64,000 nt of DNA from Agelas oroides (GCA_949130485.1 OX422183.1:15249812-15313811); one strand, 5' to 3'. Shown: positions 1 through 10,471, counted from the first letter of the stretch. The notes: generated from the sequence alone by a model not told the origin. Numbers and translations: made by a program.

Positions 1-21
1 GTTGACCAAGAAATACAGCCT

Positions 22-3000
22 TTGCAAGGCCTCACAGGCCACAATCCTTCCCACCTCCCAGTCCACGATCCTTCCCACCTCACAGGCCATGATCCTTCCC
101 ACCACACAGGCCACTATCCTTCCAGCCTACCAGACCCTCGCTGTCTACAAGGACACAACCTACCAGACCCTCCCTGTCTACAAGGACACAACCCACCAGA
201 CACTCCCAGTCTACAAGGACCTGATCCTTCCCGCCTACCAGACCCTCCCAGTCTACAAGGACACAACCCACCAGACCCTCCCAGTCTACAAGGACACAAC
301 CCACCAGACCCACCCCGTCTACAAGGACACGATCTTCCCTGCCTACCAGATCCTCCCCGTCTAACCCTAACCCTACAAGATCATGATCCTCCCTGCCTAC
401 CAGCCAACGATCCTTTTCACCTACCAGGCCATGATCTTCCCTACCAGCAAGGACATGACCATCCCCTACTACCAGGCCCCCATGACAATACAAATCATCC
501 ACCCATTGTTCACACCTTGAATTTCAGAACCCAGAACCAGTCATATTTCGTCACAGAGAAGACTTTGGAAGATTTTCAAATGGGTGAGACAGATAACTTA
601 GCAATGCAAGAACTTCAAGAAGAAATAAATGCTTACATCTTACAAAGAATAGTTTCAAGTGAAAAGGAATCTCACCCTTTCATCAACATCCAGGACTACT
701 TCTCCTTGACTCGTGCCACACACACTGAAAAGTCTTGTGTTGAGTACCTAGATGTGCTGGATGCAGTAGCAGACAGAAAGGATACCATGATGAAAGTGCT
801 ACAAGACCTACACCAGCAACTGATTGTAGACCAAAAACGGCAGTGGGTGATACTTGAGGGTGATGCCAAAGTATACGATATCTTGCAATCCCTGAAATTT
901 GAGTATGGTAGGGAACTGGACTGGATGTTACCATACCCGGGTGACTGGCATCTCCTCAAGAACTACCAAGCTGCTTTAATGAAACCCTACTACGATGCTG
1001 GATTAAGTGCATTAGCAAAGGTATCTGGTTATCCACTTGCAAGTATTAAATCTTGCACACAATTCAAGCGGACCCACAAGTTTCTTCTGGAAGCATGGGA
1101 GGCAGTTTATCGGGTCATGCTTACCAAGTTCATTGCATCTCTTGCCCCAGATGGTAAAGAATGTGATCAATCCATTACAGATTTGATCAAACAGACCACT
1201 CTATCAATACAGTCACAATCTCATGAAGACTTTTTGAAAGTGTTAAATTCACAACTTGCTGGAATGAAAATCTCGTTGAAAAAATTCTTTCAACAATTCC
1301 AATCATTCATTCAATCACAAGCCACAGTTGACAATACATGGCAGTTCTGGACACAATTCGTTTTTCAAGATTGCATGGCTTACATTGGTCTATTCCTTGC
1401 AATACGAAGTGGTGATTGGAACCTCAGAATGGCCTGCATTAAGCACATGGCACCTATATTCACTGCATTTGATCATTCAACTTACCAACGGCTCATTGCA
1501 AGACACATCAGTGATGTTCTCTCGATGCCACAACCGCTTCTTACTATGCTCCAGCAAGGTGGCTTTGTTGTTAGCATCAGTGGACGACCATGGCACTCTG
1601 TTGGTGTTGATGAAGCCCATGAAATGCTCATCAACAGATCATGCAAAACATCAATAGTTAAACCATCTCCTGATTGCATCAGCAGAGTTGCCCGCTATTT
1701 GCCCTACAGGTCAAGAACACTTGAGAATTTACAACAACAGTTGTTTCCTGAGGAGGTTAATCACAAACCATTACTCATCACATCACCAATATCACGTGAC
1801 CCAGAAGACTACAAGCATGAACAGAACATACTCACCCAGATGGAACTTGCAAATGCAAAGTTGCTACTTCCAGTAACAACCATCAATCGTGGCTTAATCA
1901 ACCCTTTTTCCAACAAGTCAGCTACATCTGAGCAATCCGCTGATCTTCTTGCCTTCAGGTCCATAGGGAGCCGGGAGTTCTTGCTAAAAACTGCTACCAG
2001 CATACTCAGAAGCCCTAGTGTACAGGCTACTGCCAGAAAACATCGGCTTCAAACATTTACAGAGAGACGAGCTAATAAACAAAAAGTTTCACAGCTTGAA
2101 AGGGATCGCAGGCTCATCTTGTCATGCATGAGAAAGAAAATGAAATGGTCCAACACTACTGGGATACCTATTGACACACCAGGCGAGCAGTTGTTGGAAC
2201 TACCACTAGCACTATGTGATCACATGGGTCAACCAAACAAAGGTCAGAAAAGTTATGCAACCAAGGCTTTGCAAACCCGCTACAAGGCAGCAATCCCACC
2301 TGTATTCTACAACCAATTTCCTCCTGGATGGATGTCACAGTGTTGCATACTTGAAGGAATGTTTCTCATCAACACAAACCCACTTGGTACCCATCTTACC
2401 TATGGTGACTATGCCAACTTTCTCATGCTGCGACACATTGTTCCACACTTTCATCAAGGATGCAACGAAGTCCACGTTATATTTGACAGTCCTGGAAAAC
2501 AGCAAAATACACCAAAGTACTTTGAACATCAGAGAAGAGATGAAATAGCAACACTTACTGCTGATCACAGCTGCAGTCAATTTGATGCTGCAAAGAACAT
2601 GGTGGGAAAGTGGAGGGAGAATGTATTAAACTGCCGTAAATGTAAGAGAAATGTAGTAAAGTTTCTTGGGCAGTTCATCCTAAACTGCATTGGTGCGTAC
2701 CTAACACCCCAGCAGATCTGCTATGTTGCAGGTGTTTTCGATGGTGACATCTCTGATACAGCATGGTTTGTCCTTGGTAACTGCAATGCGCAACCAGACC
2801 CTGCATACAACTGTAATGCAGAGGAAACTGATACACGTTTGTGGTTGCACGTTAGAAAGGCAAATTCACAGCAAATACTGATTTGCTCCCCTGACACAGA
2901 CGTCTACCACATCAGACTGCCACTACAGCCCACACAAGAAAAGCAGGTAATTGTACAGATAAGTGCAATGAACTCTCGAGAACTTCAACTACTCCACCTG

Positions 3001-3948
3001 AATCATCTCATACTTGCAATGACGAATGATCCAGACTTAGCTAATGTTGATGCCACAATTCTGCCAAGGGTACTGCAGACACTGTTTGTTACCACTGGTT
3101 GTGATTATACCTCATTCTTTAGTGGCATTGGGAAGGCAACCTTTCTGCGGTACTTCTTTCAGTATGCTTCCTTTCTCACAGGCAGGGATTCCAACATTAA
3201 AGGAACACTGGCTGACACTGCCTTAGACATGCAAACATGTAGTCAAGGCTTTTTGGCCTTCATTCGCTTAATTGGAACCACTTACTACAAGAAGCATGCC
3301 TCAGGGTTTGATACCAGCTCACCGGCTTCACACTTTAACAAATTTCTGGAGTCCTCCCATGACCAACTGCACCAACACAGTTCTTGGCTCGATGATATTC
3401 GCCAAAACATCTGGGATAGAATTACTTTCGAAAATCAAATGATACCTTCAACTGATGCCTTGTGGCGCCACTGGACGAGGTCATGTTGGATCATTGATAT
3501 GTGGCAACAGGCTGATAAAAACCACATGGTCCTACAGCCCCTCAACAGTCATGGGTGGACTATAACTGATGGTCATCATCTTACCATTAAATGGGACAGC
3601 ATGGAGAACATCAGAGCCATTCAACAGCGGGTGAGTCTGCTGACAAAAGGATGCAAGTGCAAAACCGGCTGCACCACTGCTCGCTGTGGCTGTAAAAAGA
3701 AGGGAATGAACTGTTCTGTAGGCTGTATGTGCACAAACTGCTCAAATCTACCTGCAAATGAAGAGAAACAGAGTCTGCGCTCACAGCAAGACACTGCAAT
3801 TGCAGAAATTGCTGTTCAAGAAATGGCAATGGTAGACACAACGCAACCACCAGAAACAGATGAGCTTGTTGACTGGGTATTTGGGGAGGCTGAATGTACT
3901 GATACTGACAATGATAGTGTAGATACCAGTGACAATGAAGAAATCTAA
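22..3948 (+). CDS. Large intronless protein with FEN1/XPG-like nuclease region and C-terminal CXC (tesmin/TSO1-type) domain
   Basis: An ORF of 1308 codons with no interruption. The first ~130 codons are a proline/histidine-rich minisatellite, so the real start may be ATG 580 (codon 187, MGETDN) or lie outside the window. Around residues 280-330 are an EGD motif and PGDWHLLKNY, which I recognise as typical of multi-copy invertebrate proteins and which could be acidic residues of an RNase H-like transposase core. From ~820 come FDSPGK, EETDTRLWLH (~933), SPDTDVYH and GCDYTSFFSGIGK (~1027); these look like the acidic core and helix-hairpin region of FEN1/XPG PIN-like nucleases. Residues ~1208-1240 hold a dense CxC array (CKCKTGC...CGCKKKG...CMCTNC), the CXC DNA-binding fold of tesmin/TSO1. 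Acidic C-terminus. The lack of introns and the dense neighbouring repeats suggest a mobile or domesticated transposon gene. Domain calls are by eye; the CXC call is the firmest. Confidence 0.7.
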   Translation: MQGLTGHNPSHLPVHDPSHLTGHDPSHHTGHYPSSLPDPRCLQGHNLPDPPCLQGHNPPDTPSLQGPDPSRLPDPPSLQGHNPPDPPSLQGHNPPDPPRLQGHDLPCLPDPPRLTLTLQDHDPPCLPANDPFHLPGHDLPYQQGHDHPLLPGPHDNTNHPPIVHTLNFRTQNQSYFVTEKTLEDFQMGETDNLAMQELQEEINAYILQRIVSSEKESHPFINIQDYFSLTRATHTEKSCVEYLDVLDAVADRKDTMMKVLQDLHQQLIVDQKRQWVILEGDAKVYDILQSLKFEYGRELDWMLPYPGDWHLLKNYQAALMKPYYDAGLSALAKVSGYPLASIKSCTQFKRTHKFLLEAWEAVYRVMLTKFIASLAPDGKECDQSITDLIKQTTLSIQSQSHEDFLKVLNSQLAGMKISLKKFFQQFQSFIQSQATVDNTWQFWTQFVFQDCMAYIGLFLAIRSGDWNLRMACIKHMAPIFTAFDHSTYQRLIARHISDVLSMPQPLLTMLQQGGFVVSISGRPWHSVGVDEAHEMLINRSCKTSIVKPSPDCISRVARYLPYRSRTLENLQQQLFPEEVNHKPLLITSPISRDPEDYKHEQNILTQMELANAKLLLPVTTINRGLINPFSNKSATSEQSADLLAFRSIGSREFLLKTATSILRSPSVQATARKHRLQTFTERRANKQKVSQLERDRRLILSCMRKKMKWSNTTGIPIDTPGEQLLELPLALCDHMGQPNKGQKSYATKALQTRYKAAIPPVFYNQFPPGWMSQCCILEGMFLINTNPLGTHLTYGDYANFLMLRHIVPHFHQGCNEVHVIFDSPGKQQNTPKYFEHQRRDEIATLTADHSCSQFDAAKNMVGKWRENVLNCRKCKRNVVKFLGQFILNCIGAYLTPQQICYVAGVFDGDISDTAWFVLGNCNAQPDPAYNCNAEETDTRLWLHVRKANSQQILICSPDTDVYHIRLPLQPTQEKQVIVQISAMNSRELQLLHLNHLILAMTNDPDLANVDATILPRVLQTLFVTTGCDYTSFFSGIGKATFLRYFFQYASFLTGRDSNIKGTLADTALDMQTCSQGFLAFIRLIGTTYYKKHASGFDTSSPASHFNKFLESSHDQLHQHSSWLDDIRQNIWDRITFENQMIPSTDALWRHWTRSCWIIDMWQQADKNHMVLQPLNSHGWTITDGHHLTIKWDSMENIRAIQQRVSLLTKGCKCKTGCTTARCGCKKKGMNCSVGCMCTNCSNLPANEEKQSLRSQQDTAIAEIAVQEMAMVDTTQPPETDELVDWVFGEAECTDTDNDSVDTSDNEEI
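120..345 (+). repeat. 33-bp in-frame minisatellite at the 5' end of the CXC/nuclease ORF
   Basis: The segment beginning TCTACAAGGA recurs at 144, 177, 210, 252, 285 and 318, spacings of 33, 33, 42, 33 and 33. All are multiples of three, so the array reads as 11-residue units (DPPSLQGHNPP-like) in frame with the long ORF. All three frames and part of the opposite strand stay open here, which makes the array an unreliable guide to the true protein start. Confidence 0.85.
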
Positions 3949-4345
3949 GAGTTGTACATACATGATTCTAGTTCATGATATACAACTGTACCCAATATTT
4001 AACAGTAAATTGTTTACATGTATGTCTTATATATATGTCGTGTGGAAATTTTTTCTGAACAAGCTCTTTAATTAGACTACCTGTTCATTAGTAGTTGTTC
4101 ATATACATTTATAAGTAAGATGTTGTTCTGATCATTTAAGCCCGAGTTACAGGGCTCCATGTGTGCGCCAATACTGCCGTGGTAGTCGACAATCCACAAT
4201 GAAATGGGGTGCTCAGATTGCTAGCCAATCAAAGGACATTAATGGACGAAATAACTCTCTTCTTCGTCTCCGTGCCAAGTTACATCCGTAAGTGATCTTG
4301 GCTGTAGCGACCAACTGTCTCTCTTATGTTCAAGGTCTTCCTCAC

Positions 4346-4380
4346 CACGTGGACCGATTTTAAGAGAGGAAATGACGTCA
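4346..4380. promoter_or_regulatory. E-box plus palindromic CRE-like site in outer repeat copy 1
   Basis: CACGTG at 4346-4351 and the full palindrome TGACGTCA at 4373-4380. Both sites recur at the same relative place in the second outer repeat (5528-5533 and 5556-5563) although the spacer has diverged. Function as promoter elements is inference from motif and conservation only. Confidence 0.35.
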
Positions 4381-5527
4381 GAGTTAAATTAGATTTTCCG
4401 TTGGCGTAACGATATATGTACATTCTGACCAAGCTCTTTTAAACAAACTTAAAGTACCTGTTGGGCAGTAGTTGCTCACATACATTTACAAGTAAGAAGT
4501 TGTTCAAAATGAAATCAATCCATCAACATCCTTTTTGAGAGTTGATCGGGGATTGACATGACCTCCAAATGGCAAAAATCAATGAAACTAAAGAGGCACA
4601 TTTAGCTACCATTTTGTCTTCTGAACCACTGTAAATCAAGTGATCAAGAGCTTCGAAAGGGGGCAATCAAGTGATCAAGTTCAAATTTTGCCAATGAAAG
4701 ATCTTGATTCCAGTCACAAACGCTTCAGAAGGCAACATATCAGTGATTACCCCTGATATAGGACTTGTACACGTTGGCGTAACGATATATGTACATTCTG
4801 ACCAAGCTCTTTTAAACAAACTTAAAGTACCTGTTGGGCAGTAGTTGCTCACATACATTTACAAGTAAGAAGTTGTTCAAAATGAAATCAATCCATCAAC
4901 ATCCTTTTTGAGAGTTGATCGGGGATTGACATGACCTCCAAATGGCAAAAATCAAGGGATCAATGACACTAAAGAGGCACATATACCATTTTGTCTTCTC
5001 AACCACTGTAAATCAAGTGATCAAGAGCTTCGAAAGGGGGCAATCAAGTGATCAAGTTCAAATTTTGCCGATGAAAGATCTTGATTCCAGTCACAAACGC
5101 TTCAGAAGGCAACATATCAGTGATTACCCCTGATATAGGACGTGTACACGTACTTACTCATAATACATCTCAGTAGAGATATGTACATGCATGTATGAAT
5201 GTCGTGTGGAAATTTTTTCTGACCAAGCGCTTTTAACCAAATTTAAAGTACCTGTTGGGCAGTAGTTGCTCACATACATTTGCAAGTAAGAAGTTGTTCT
5301 GATCTTCGACGTCCGAGTTACAGGGCTCCATGCGCGCTTCATTACTGCAGTGGCAGTCGTCAATCTGCAAGAAAATCGGCTACATAGGTTGTTCACGCTA
5401 AGATATCGCCACTCAAAGGCCATAACTGGGCAAAATAACTCTTTCTTCGCCTCCGCCCCAAGTTACATCCGTAGGTGATCTTTGTTCTTGCGGCCAGCTG
5501 TCTCTCTCTGAACAAGTTTCTCTCCAC

Positions 5528-5563
5528 CACGTGGACGGGTTTTTCGGGGAGGAAGTGACGTCA
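5528..5563. promoter_or_regulatory. E-box plus palindromic CRE-like site in outer repeat copy 2
   Basis: CACGTG at 5528-5533 and TGACGTCA at 5556-5563, matching the pair at 4346-4380. The sites lie ~140 bp upstream of the reverse transcriptase ORF, where an internal or upstream promoter of a non-LTR element would be expected. Confidence 0.35.
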
Positions 5564-5703
5564 GAGCTAAATTAGATTTTCCGTTGGCGTATACGCGTAA
5601 CGACTGGATCAGTTAACGCACGCAGCTATAGTAACTGCGCAAATCTCTATATTCCCTAGCTACACGTGGCCCCAGATAAGAAGGGGTAGGTGGGATAGGC
5701 CTA

Positions 5704-8211
5704 ATGAAGTCTACAGCTGACACAAACATCCCCTCAAAGCGTTTCTTTCCCCACCAAACGCCTGAGTGGGATGATGAGCTTAAGCTGGCCCAAAAGACCG
5801 CTAACAATGCACACAAGACCTGGAGAAATGCCGGAAAACCTAGAAATCCTGATCACCCTCTTCGAATTATCTATAAGGAATCCAAACGGAAATTTAGAGC
5901 CAAACTCAGAAACCACCGTAAAAATCTAAGGGAACTTTTCTTCTCGAAATTAGACCTGGCCAATACAGATTCCCGTAAACTCTTTAGAGAAATCAGGAAC
6001 ATCAATGGCCACTCACCTGAACCCTCCCGAGTCATCTCATTTAATGGCACCACCTTTCAAGGAGATGCCCTCCTCGAGGGATGGACCTCCTACTTCGAAC
6101 AACTCGGGGTCCCCTCTCCCCATAGCACATACGACTCTGATTTCCAGCAATCCATCAATGAAGAGTACCTGGCCCTTCTTGATACTACAGCAGGGAATGA
6201 AATACCCATCACAGTGGATGAAGTCAAGGAAGCCATTCAAGGCCTTAAACCTCACAAGGCCTCGGGCCCAGATGGAATTGACCCTGAGCACATCATTCAC
6301 TCTGGCCCTCTGGCATGCAACCTCCTCACCGATCTCTTCAATGCCATAGTCACCACTGGCCATATCCCTACAGTCTTCCAACTCGGTTACATTACGCCAA
6401 TACCTAAAGACCCGAAAAAAGACCAGACTGATCCATCCAACTACCGTGGAATTTCCCTCCTCTCTAACATCTCCAAACTCTTCGAAAAAGTCATCCTTGC
6501 CAAACTCCAATCCCCCGCCCTCTCCCTAAATCCACTACAGGGTGGCTTCCGCTCTGGCTACAGTCCCATCCATACTGCCTTTGTCCTGCAAGAAGCCATC
6601 CAATCAATCAGGGAAAGTGGTAAGAAGGCATATGTAGCATTGTTAGATGTCAAGAAAGCCTTCGACACAGTCTGGCACCAAGGACTGTTCGTCAAACTGC
6701 ACCGCAAAGGCATCCCAACCCGCATCTGGCATATCCTAAACAACTGGTACACCTCCTCCTCTTGCTCTGTACTTCAATGTGGCGATCACTCCAGATCATT
6801 CCCAATCCTACAGGGTGTCCGCCAGGGAGCAATTCTATCCCCATTGCTATACTCTATCTTTGTGGACGACCTCTTAAACACTCTTGACCACTCCGGTCTC
6901 GGAGCGAGGATTGGAGAAGTCTTCTGCGGTGCCCCAATGTACGCTGACGATCTAGCACTGGTGGCCAGCTCCCCTGAAGAACTACAAGCAATGCTAGATA
7001 TTGTCTCACACTACGCCTCCCAGTGGCGCTACCAACCAAACTCCCTCAAATCCGTGATCCTTGTATTCGGTGAATCACCCCGCTCTAGGGCCCTCGCAAG
7101 ATCCAATAGGCAATGGCTACTAGCAGGCCAGCAACTGCAAGAGGTTGATGAGCACCACCACCTTGGAATCCTACGCTCAGTTCACTACTCCACCTTGGCT
7201 CGGACTTCCGAGCGTTGTGCCGCTGGCCGGAGTGCCTTCTTCGCCCTGAATGCAGTCGGCTCCAGATTTGGCTGCTTACATCCTGTCACCTCCCACAGAC
7301 TTTACTCCACACTCTCTCTTCCCATCATGCTGTATGGATGTGAACTATGGTCTATATCTAAAACTGAATCACTTATGCTGGAACGCGTCCACCGGAAGAT
7401 CCTAAGGACCATTCAAGGCCTCCCTGTCAGATGCCCTAGTGTAGCTCTAACTAGTCTCCTAGGCTCCAGGGACATATCTTCGTTCATATCACAGCAACAA
7501 CTCACCTTCATCAACTCCATCGCATCCATGTCCACTACTGACCTTCCCAGACTGATCCTTGAACAACGGTTGACTAACCCATTGCTCTCTGGGATCATCC
7601 CCCTATGGCAACAACTATTGGACAATCTCCACCTTCCATCCCTTGAACAGCTTATCTCCACCCCAAGGGGCAAAGTCTCTTGGAAAAACTCCAACAAAAG
7701 GCTGCTAAATATCAATCACTACATCGCCCTCACTGAAGAGTGTCAAGACTATCCGATTGGCTACTGCGACCTCCCCCTCGGTAAACCCTCCCACCATTGG
7801 TCCTCCACCCTGCACGATCGACAAGCCACCATCAGAACCAACTTTCGTCTTAGAATGCTGGTTGGCTGCGATGGCCTGGAGGCTGACGCCTCGAGGTTCC
7901 GACGCAGGATGAATAGCACAACCCCTGGCAACTCCACCTGCAAGCTGTGTCTCACTGCACCTGAGGACCCCGCCCACTTCATCTTGCGCTGCCCCTCCCT
8001 CTCCACTCGCCGCCGTGAATTACTCTCAGATGCACCCTCCCACGTTAAATCGCTACTCCCTGATATCAACCTGGACCCGGACCACTTTGTCGACGTCATG
8101 CTCGGCTGTGTATGGATTAAGGACCACACAACACAGGTGTACATTGTGGACTTTCTAAACCAACTCCGTGCACACCGGAACGCACTACTACTCCAACCCG
8201 GCCCTACATAG
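5704..8211 (+). mobile_element. Non-LTR retrotransposon ORF: reverse transcriptase with C-terminal zinc knuckle, no endonuclease
   Basis: Intact 835-codon ORF. An in-frame TAA at 5677-5679 precedes ATG 5704, so the reading frame starts here. The first ~170 residues are basic and helical (RT N-terminal region). RT motifs follow in order: ITPIPKD and NYRGISLLSNISKLFEK (~230-265), GGFRSGYS (~280), ALLDVKKAFDTVWH (~313), GVRQGAILSPLLYSIFVDDL (~363) and the catalytic MYADDLALVA (~413). Near residue 750 is a CxxC...HFILRC zinc knuckle, as in many LINE elements. No apurinic endonuclease domain lies upstream, so the copy is 5'-truncated, uses an endonuclease encoded elsewhere, or belongs to a lineage lacking one. 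The frame is free of stops, implying recent insertion. The 3' UTR runs to about 8330; no poly-A tail is obvious. Confidence 0.9.
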
Positions 8212-8371
8212 CCCAACTTGGGATACTCTCCTAGAAAGGAGGTTACAAAGACGAAGAAGAAGGCCCCAGCAAAGACGTGTGCAAGACCGACTACGCTACC
8301 ACAAAACAACAAAACATCTGGGACTTCGGTCTGAGAAGTCACCGGTATGCATAAGCCTTACGTAGCTTGAG

Positions 8372-8757
8372 TAGTCGTGGCTTAGTTTGGTTCCCAGACC
8401 CTTCATGTATGGGCGGGGCGAGAAAGGCGAGGAAGGGTCTGGTGAATAACTCGACCCCAACGCGGATCCATGGAATTTCATTAATGTTTAATAATTGTCA
8501 GTTGTGAAGCCACGAATACTTACAAGTTTATCGTACCACACTTGAACGTGAAGCCATGTGTCCACACTACACATTCACACAAAATTTATTCACGACTCAC
8601 ACCTACTTGACATTCGCGTTTTCCCTCATCAACGCTGACGGCAGGAATGCAGCCGTGGATCCGCGTTGGGGTCGAGTTATTCACCAGACCCTTCCTTCCC
8701 TCGCCTTTCTCGCCCCGCCCATACAGGAAGGGTCTGGGAACCAAACTAGTCGTGGCT
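8372..8757. mobile_element. Foldback MITE with ~100-bp inverted termini and 11-bp target duplication
   Basis: The left arm (8385-~8474, GTTTGGTTCCCAGACCC...) is the reverse complement of the right arm (~8654-8746, ...GGGTCTGGGAACCAAAC). The arms include GGGCGGGGCGAGAAAGGCGAGG and its complement. The sequence TAGTCGTGGCT flanks the element on both sides (8372-8382 and 8747-8757), a direct target-site duplication of 11 bp. The loop (~8475-8653) has no recognisable coding sequence. A duplication this long is unusual for cut-and-paste DNA transposons. Confidence 0.85.
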
Positions 8758-9671
8758 AGTATATAGTATCCAATAGAAGCAGTCGCTTCTCGCATGCTGA
8801 GCACGGCCCGTATATGCTGAACGCGGCCCGCTTTTTCAGGCCCGTAGGTAATATACATTTCACATGACACAGTTCTTCCAAACCAGCAGACAAAAGCAAC
8901 AGCAACCATGCAGTAATATTCGACCGTGCTGATCATCTATTCCTACTGAATTCTCAAAAGACACAAATACTGTGGTGGCGAATTTTGTGAGCAGTATCGC
9001 CAGGATGCAACGGGTTGGTATCAATGTACAGACCCCTATACTATATGTAAGGGTCTTTTTATGTAAACTGATCCCTATACTCTTTTGTACTACTTATACG
9101 TCTTTGTTATGTATGAAGTTCCCTATACTATATGAGGCTTTTAGGTACCAAGCCTCCTATATAAAACAAGATGTAGGGATGGGGCTTTGCCAATATGTTG
9201 ACCTTGGCTTTCATGCATTATCCCTACCTTGTTTCCATACTTTTTGGCATGCCATTCCTACATCTTTTTTTTTTAAGTCTTGTTTCTGTACTTTTCAGTT
9301 AGAGTTAGACCTAAGCCTAAGCATATTAAGTGTAACCACAACACCAGAACTTAAAATGGCGTTGGCAGTTTAGTAGTGGCTCCAGGCATGTAATAATTAT
9401 ATGTGTAATATAGCCAGCTAGAACCTGATGAAGGGCCAACCACTCTCCGTACCAAACTTTGTGAAACCAATTTCATGATTCAGTTGTCAATCACATGACG
9501 ACTGACCAGCTGCAGAACAGAAAACTATCATAATGACAACTGAACATCCTAGCTTTACAGTTCACTTAAAGCGGTGAGTAGGCTATTTTTAGTGTAGCTA
9601 CAAGTAGACAGCTGAATGCAGCGCCTTACCTACATGTTGTTCGTAAGCCTTGCCCAATGGCAATGCCGAAG
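8758..9671. other. No gene seen; repeat-derived sequence
   Basis: No ORF or exon pattern is convincing. About 9168-9290 carries a diverged copy of the GTAGGGATGG inverted-repeat family (AAGATGTAGGGATGG ... CCATTCCTACATCTT). About 9420-9590 is homologous to 53276-53385, upstream of channel gene B, and is described with the paralogous flanks. Confidence 0.6.
9168..9275. repeat. GTAGGGATGG-family short inverted-repeat element
   Basis: GATGTAGGGATGG on the left and CCATTCCTACATC on the right are inverted termini around an A/T-rich core containing CATTATCCCTACC. Related copies lie at 37290-37605, 54715-54870, 57085-57198 and 63150-63280. Confidence 0.55.
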
Positions 9672-10201
9672 TAGCCTCGTTCCCAGGCCTTCAATCACAG
9701 CCAACGCAGACCGGTGGAAGGCCCGGTAAAATTCCTACGTAGAATGACGTCAGGTGGACGTAAGGTGGAACGCAGGACGTTTGGAGGCGTGGTACCTTCA
9801 GTCATAGGAACTAAGCTAAAGCAGGCGCTATCGCGGACAGGCGTTCAACAACGACAGAACAGTCTGGTGTTACTTCTCGGGTTCAGGAAGCCGCCTGACA
9901 GATGCATAAAGGACGTCTGAAGCCAGGGAATAAATGTCCTTTTATGTATATACATGTATTCCCTGGCTTCAGACTTCCTTTATGCATCTGTCAGGCACAT
10001 GTACTGCTCTGTCGTTGGTGAACGCCTGTCCGCGATAGCGCCTGCTTTAGCTTAGTTCTTATGACTGAAAGTACCACGCCTCCAAAAGTCCTACGTCCAC
10101 CTGCACCTTACGTCCACCTGACGTCATCTACGTAGAGTTTTACCTGGCCTTCCACCGCGTTAGCTGTGATTGAAGGCCTGGGAACGAGGCTAATGCCGAA
10201 G
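9663..10201. mobile_element. 521-bp near-palindromic foldback transposon with 9-bp target duplication
   Basis: Element 9672-10192 starts TAGCCTCGTTCCCAGGCCTT and ends with its complement (AAGGCCTGGGAACGAGGCTA). The two ~240-bp arms are near-perfect reverse complements meeting at an A/T-rich loop around 9930-9960. The direct repeat ATGCCGAAG flanks both sides (9663-9671 and 10193-10201). Long inverted termini with a 9-bp duplication fit Mutator-like elements. No transposase is present, so it is non-autonomous. Each arm carries TGACGTCA. The element interrupts the duplicated gene A flank and is absent from the gene B copy, so it inserted after that duplication. Confidence 0.9.
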
Positions 10202-10422
10202 ACCGTGTGTACTGGCTAGTCTCGCTTCCAGACCAATGACCGTGGTCTTTGGTCTGGTTCGTGTGCGCATGCGTACAAAATTAGAAAATGGCGTCCTAAG
10301 CAACGGATGGCAGCCTCAGAGTGTTGTGAATGGCTTTTGTTGACGCTGAGTGGTCGTAGAGCTCCGCGCTGTGATAAGCATCAGTTTCGTGCTAAAATGA
10401 CGGTGAGTACTTAAACCGTTTG

Positions 10423-10440
10423 CGAGCGAGCGAGCGAGCG

Positions 10441-10471
<31 letters not shown>
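10423..10471. repeat. (GAGC)n/(CAAG)n microsatellite
   Basis: Four GAGC-type units pass into about eight CAAG/AAGC units without interruption. It sits inside the block shared with 53690-54195 but is absent there, so it expanded after the duplication. Confidence 0.9.

Larger units (their letters stand above)
4030..5600. repeat. Nested direct repeats upstream of the reverse transcriptase ORF
   Basis: Two levels of duplication are visible. An outer unit of ~400 bp occurs at about 4030-4440 and again at 5195-5600. Both copies begin near TCGTGTGGAAATTTTTTCTGA and end near TTAGATTTTCCGTTGGCGTA. Between them a ~373-bp unit starting at TTGGCGTAACGATATATG is tandemly repeated at 4401 and 4774, nearly identical. 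The second outer copy ends ~100 bp before the reverse transcriptase start codon, so these may be repeated 5'-UTR/promoter monomers of that element. They could equally be an unrelated tandem repeat it landed in. No gene is seen here. Confidence 0.8.

Noticed and set aside
360-376. CTAACCCTAACCCTA, telomere-like
   Set aside because: Only two units inside another repeat; chance or an interstitial remnant, no telomere evidence.
80-502. Minus-strand 140-codon repeat ORF
   Set aside because: Antisense shadow of the in-frame minisatellite and the CXC ORF; repeat periodicity alone keeps it open.
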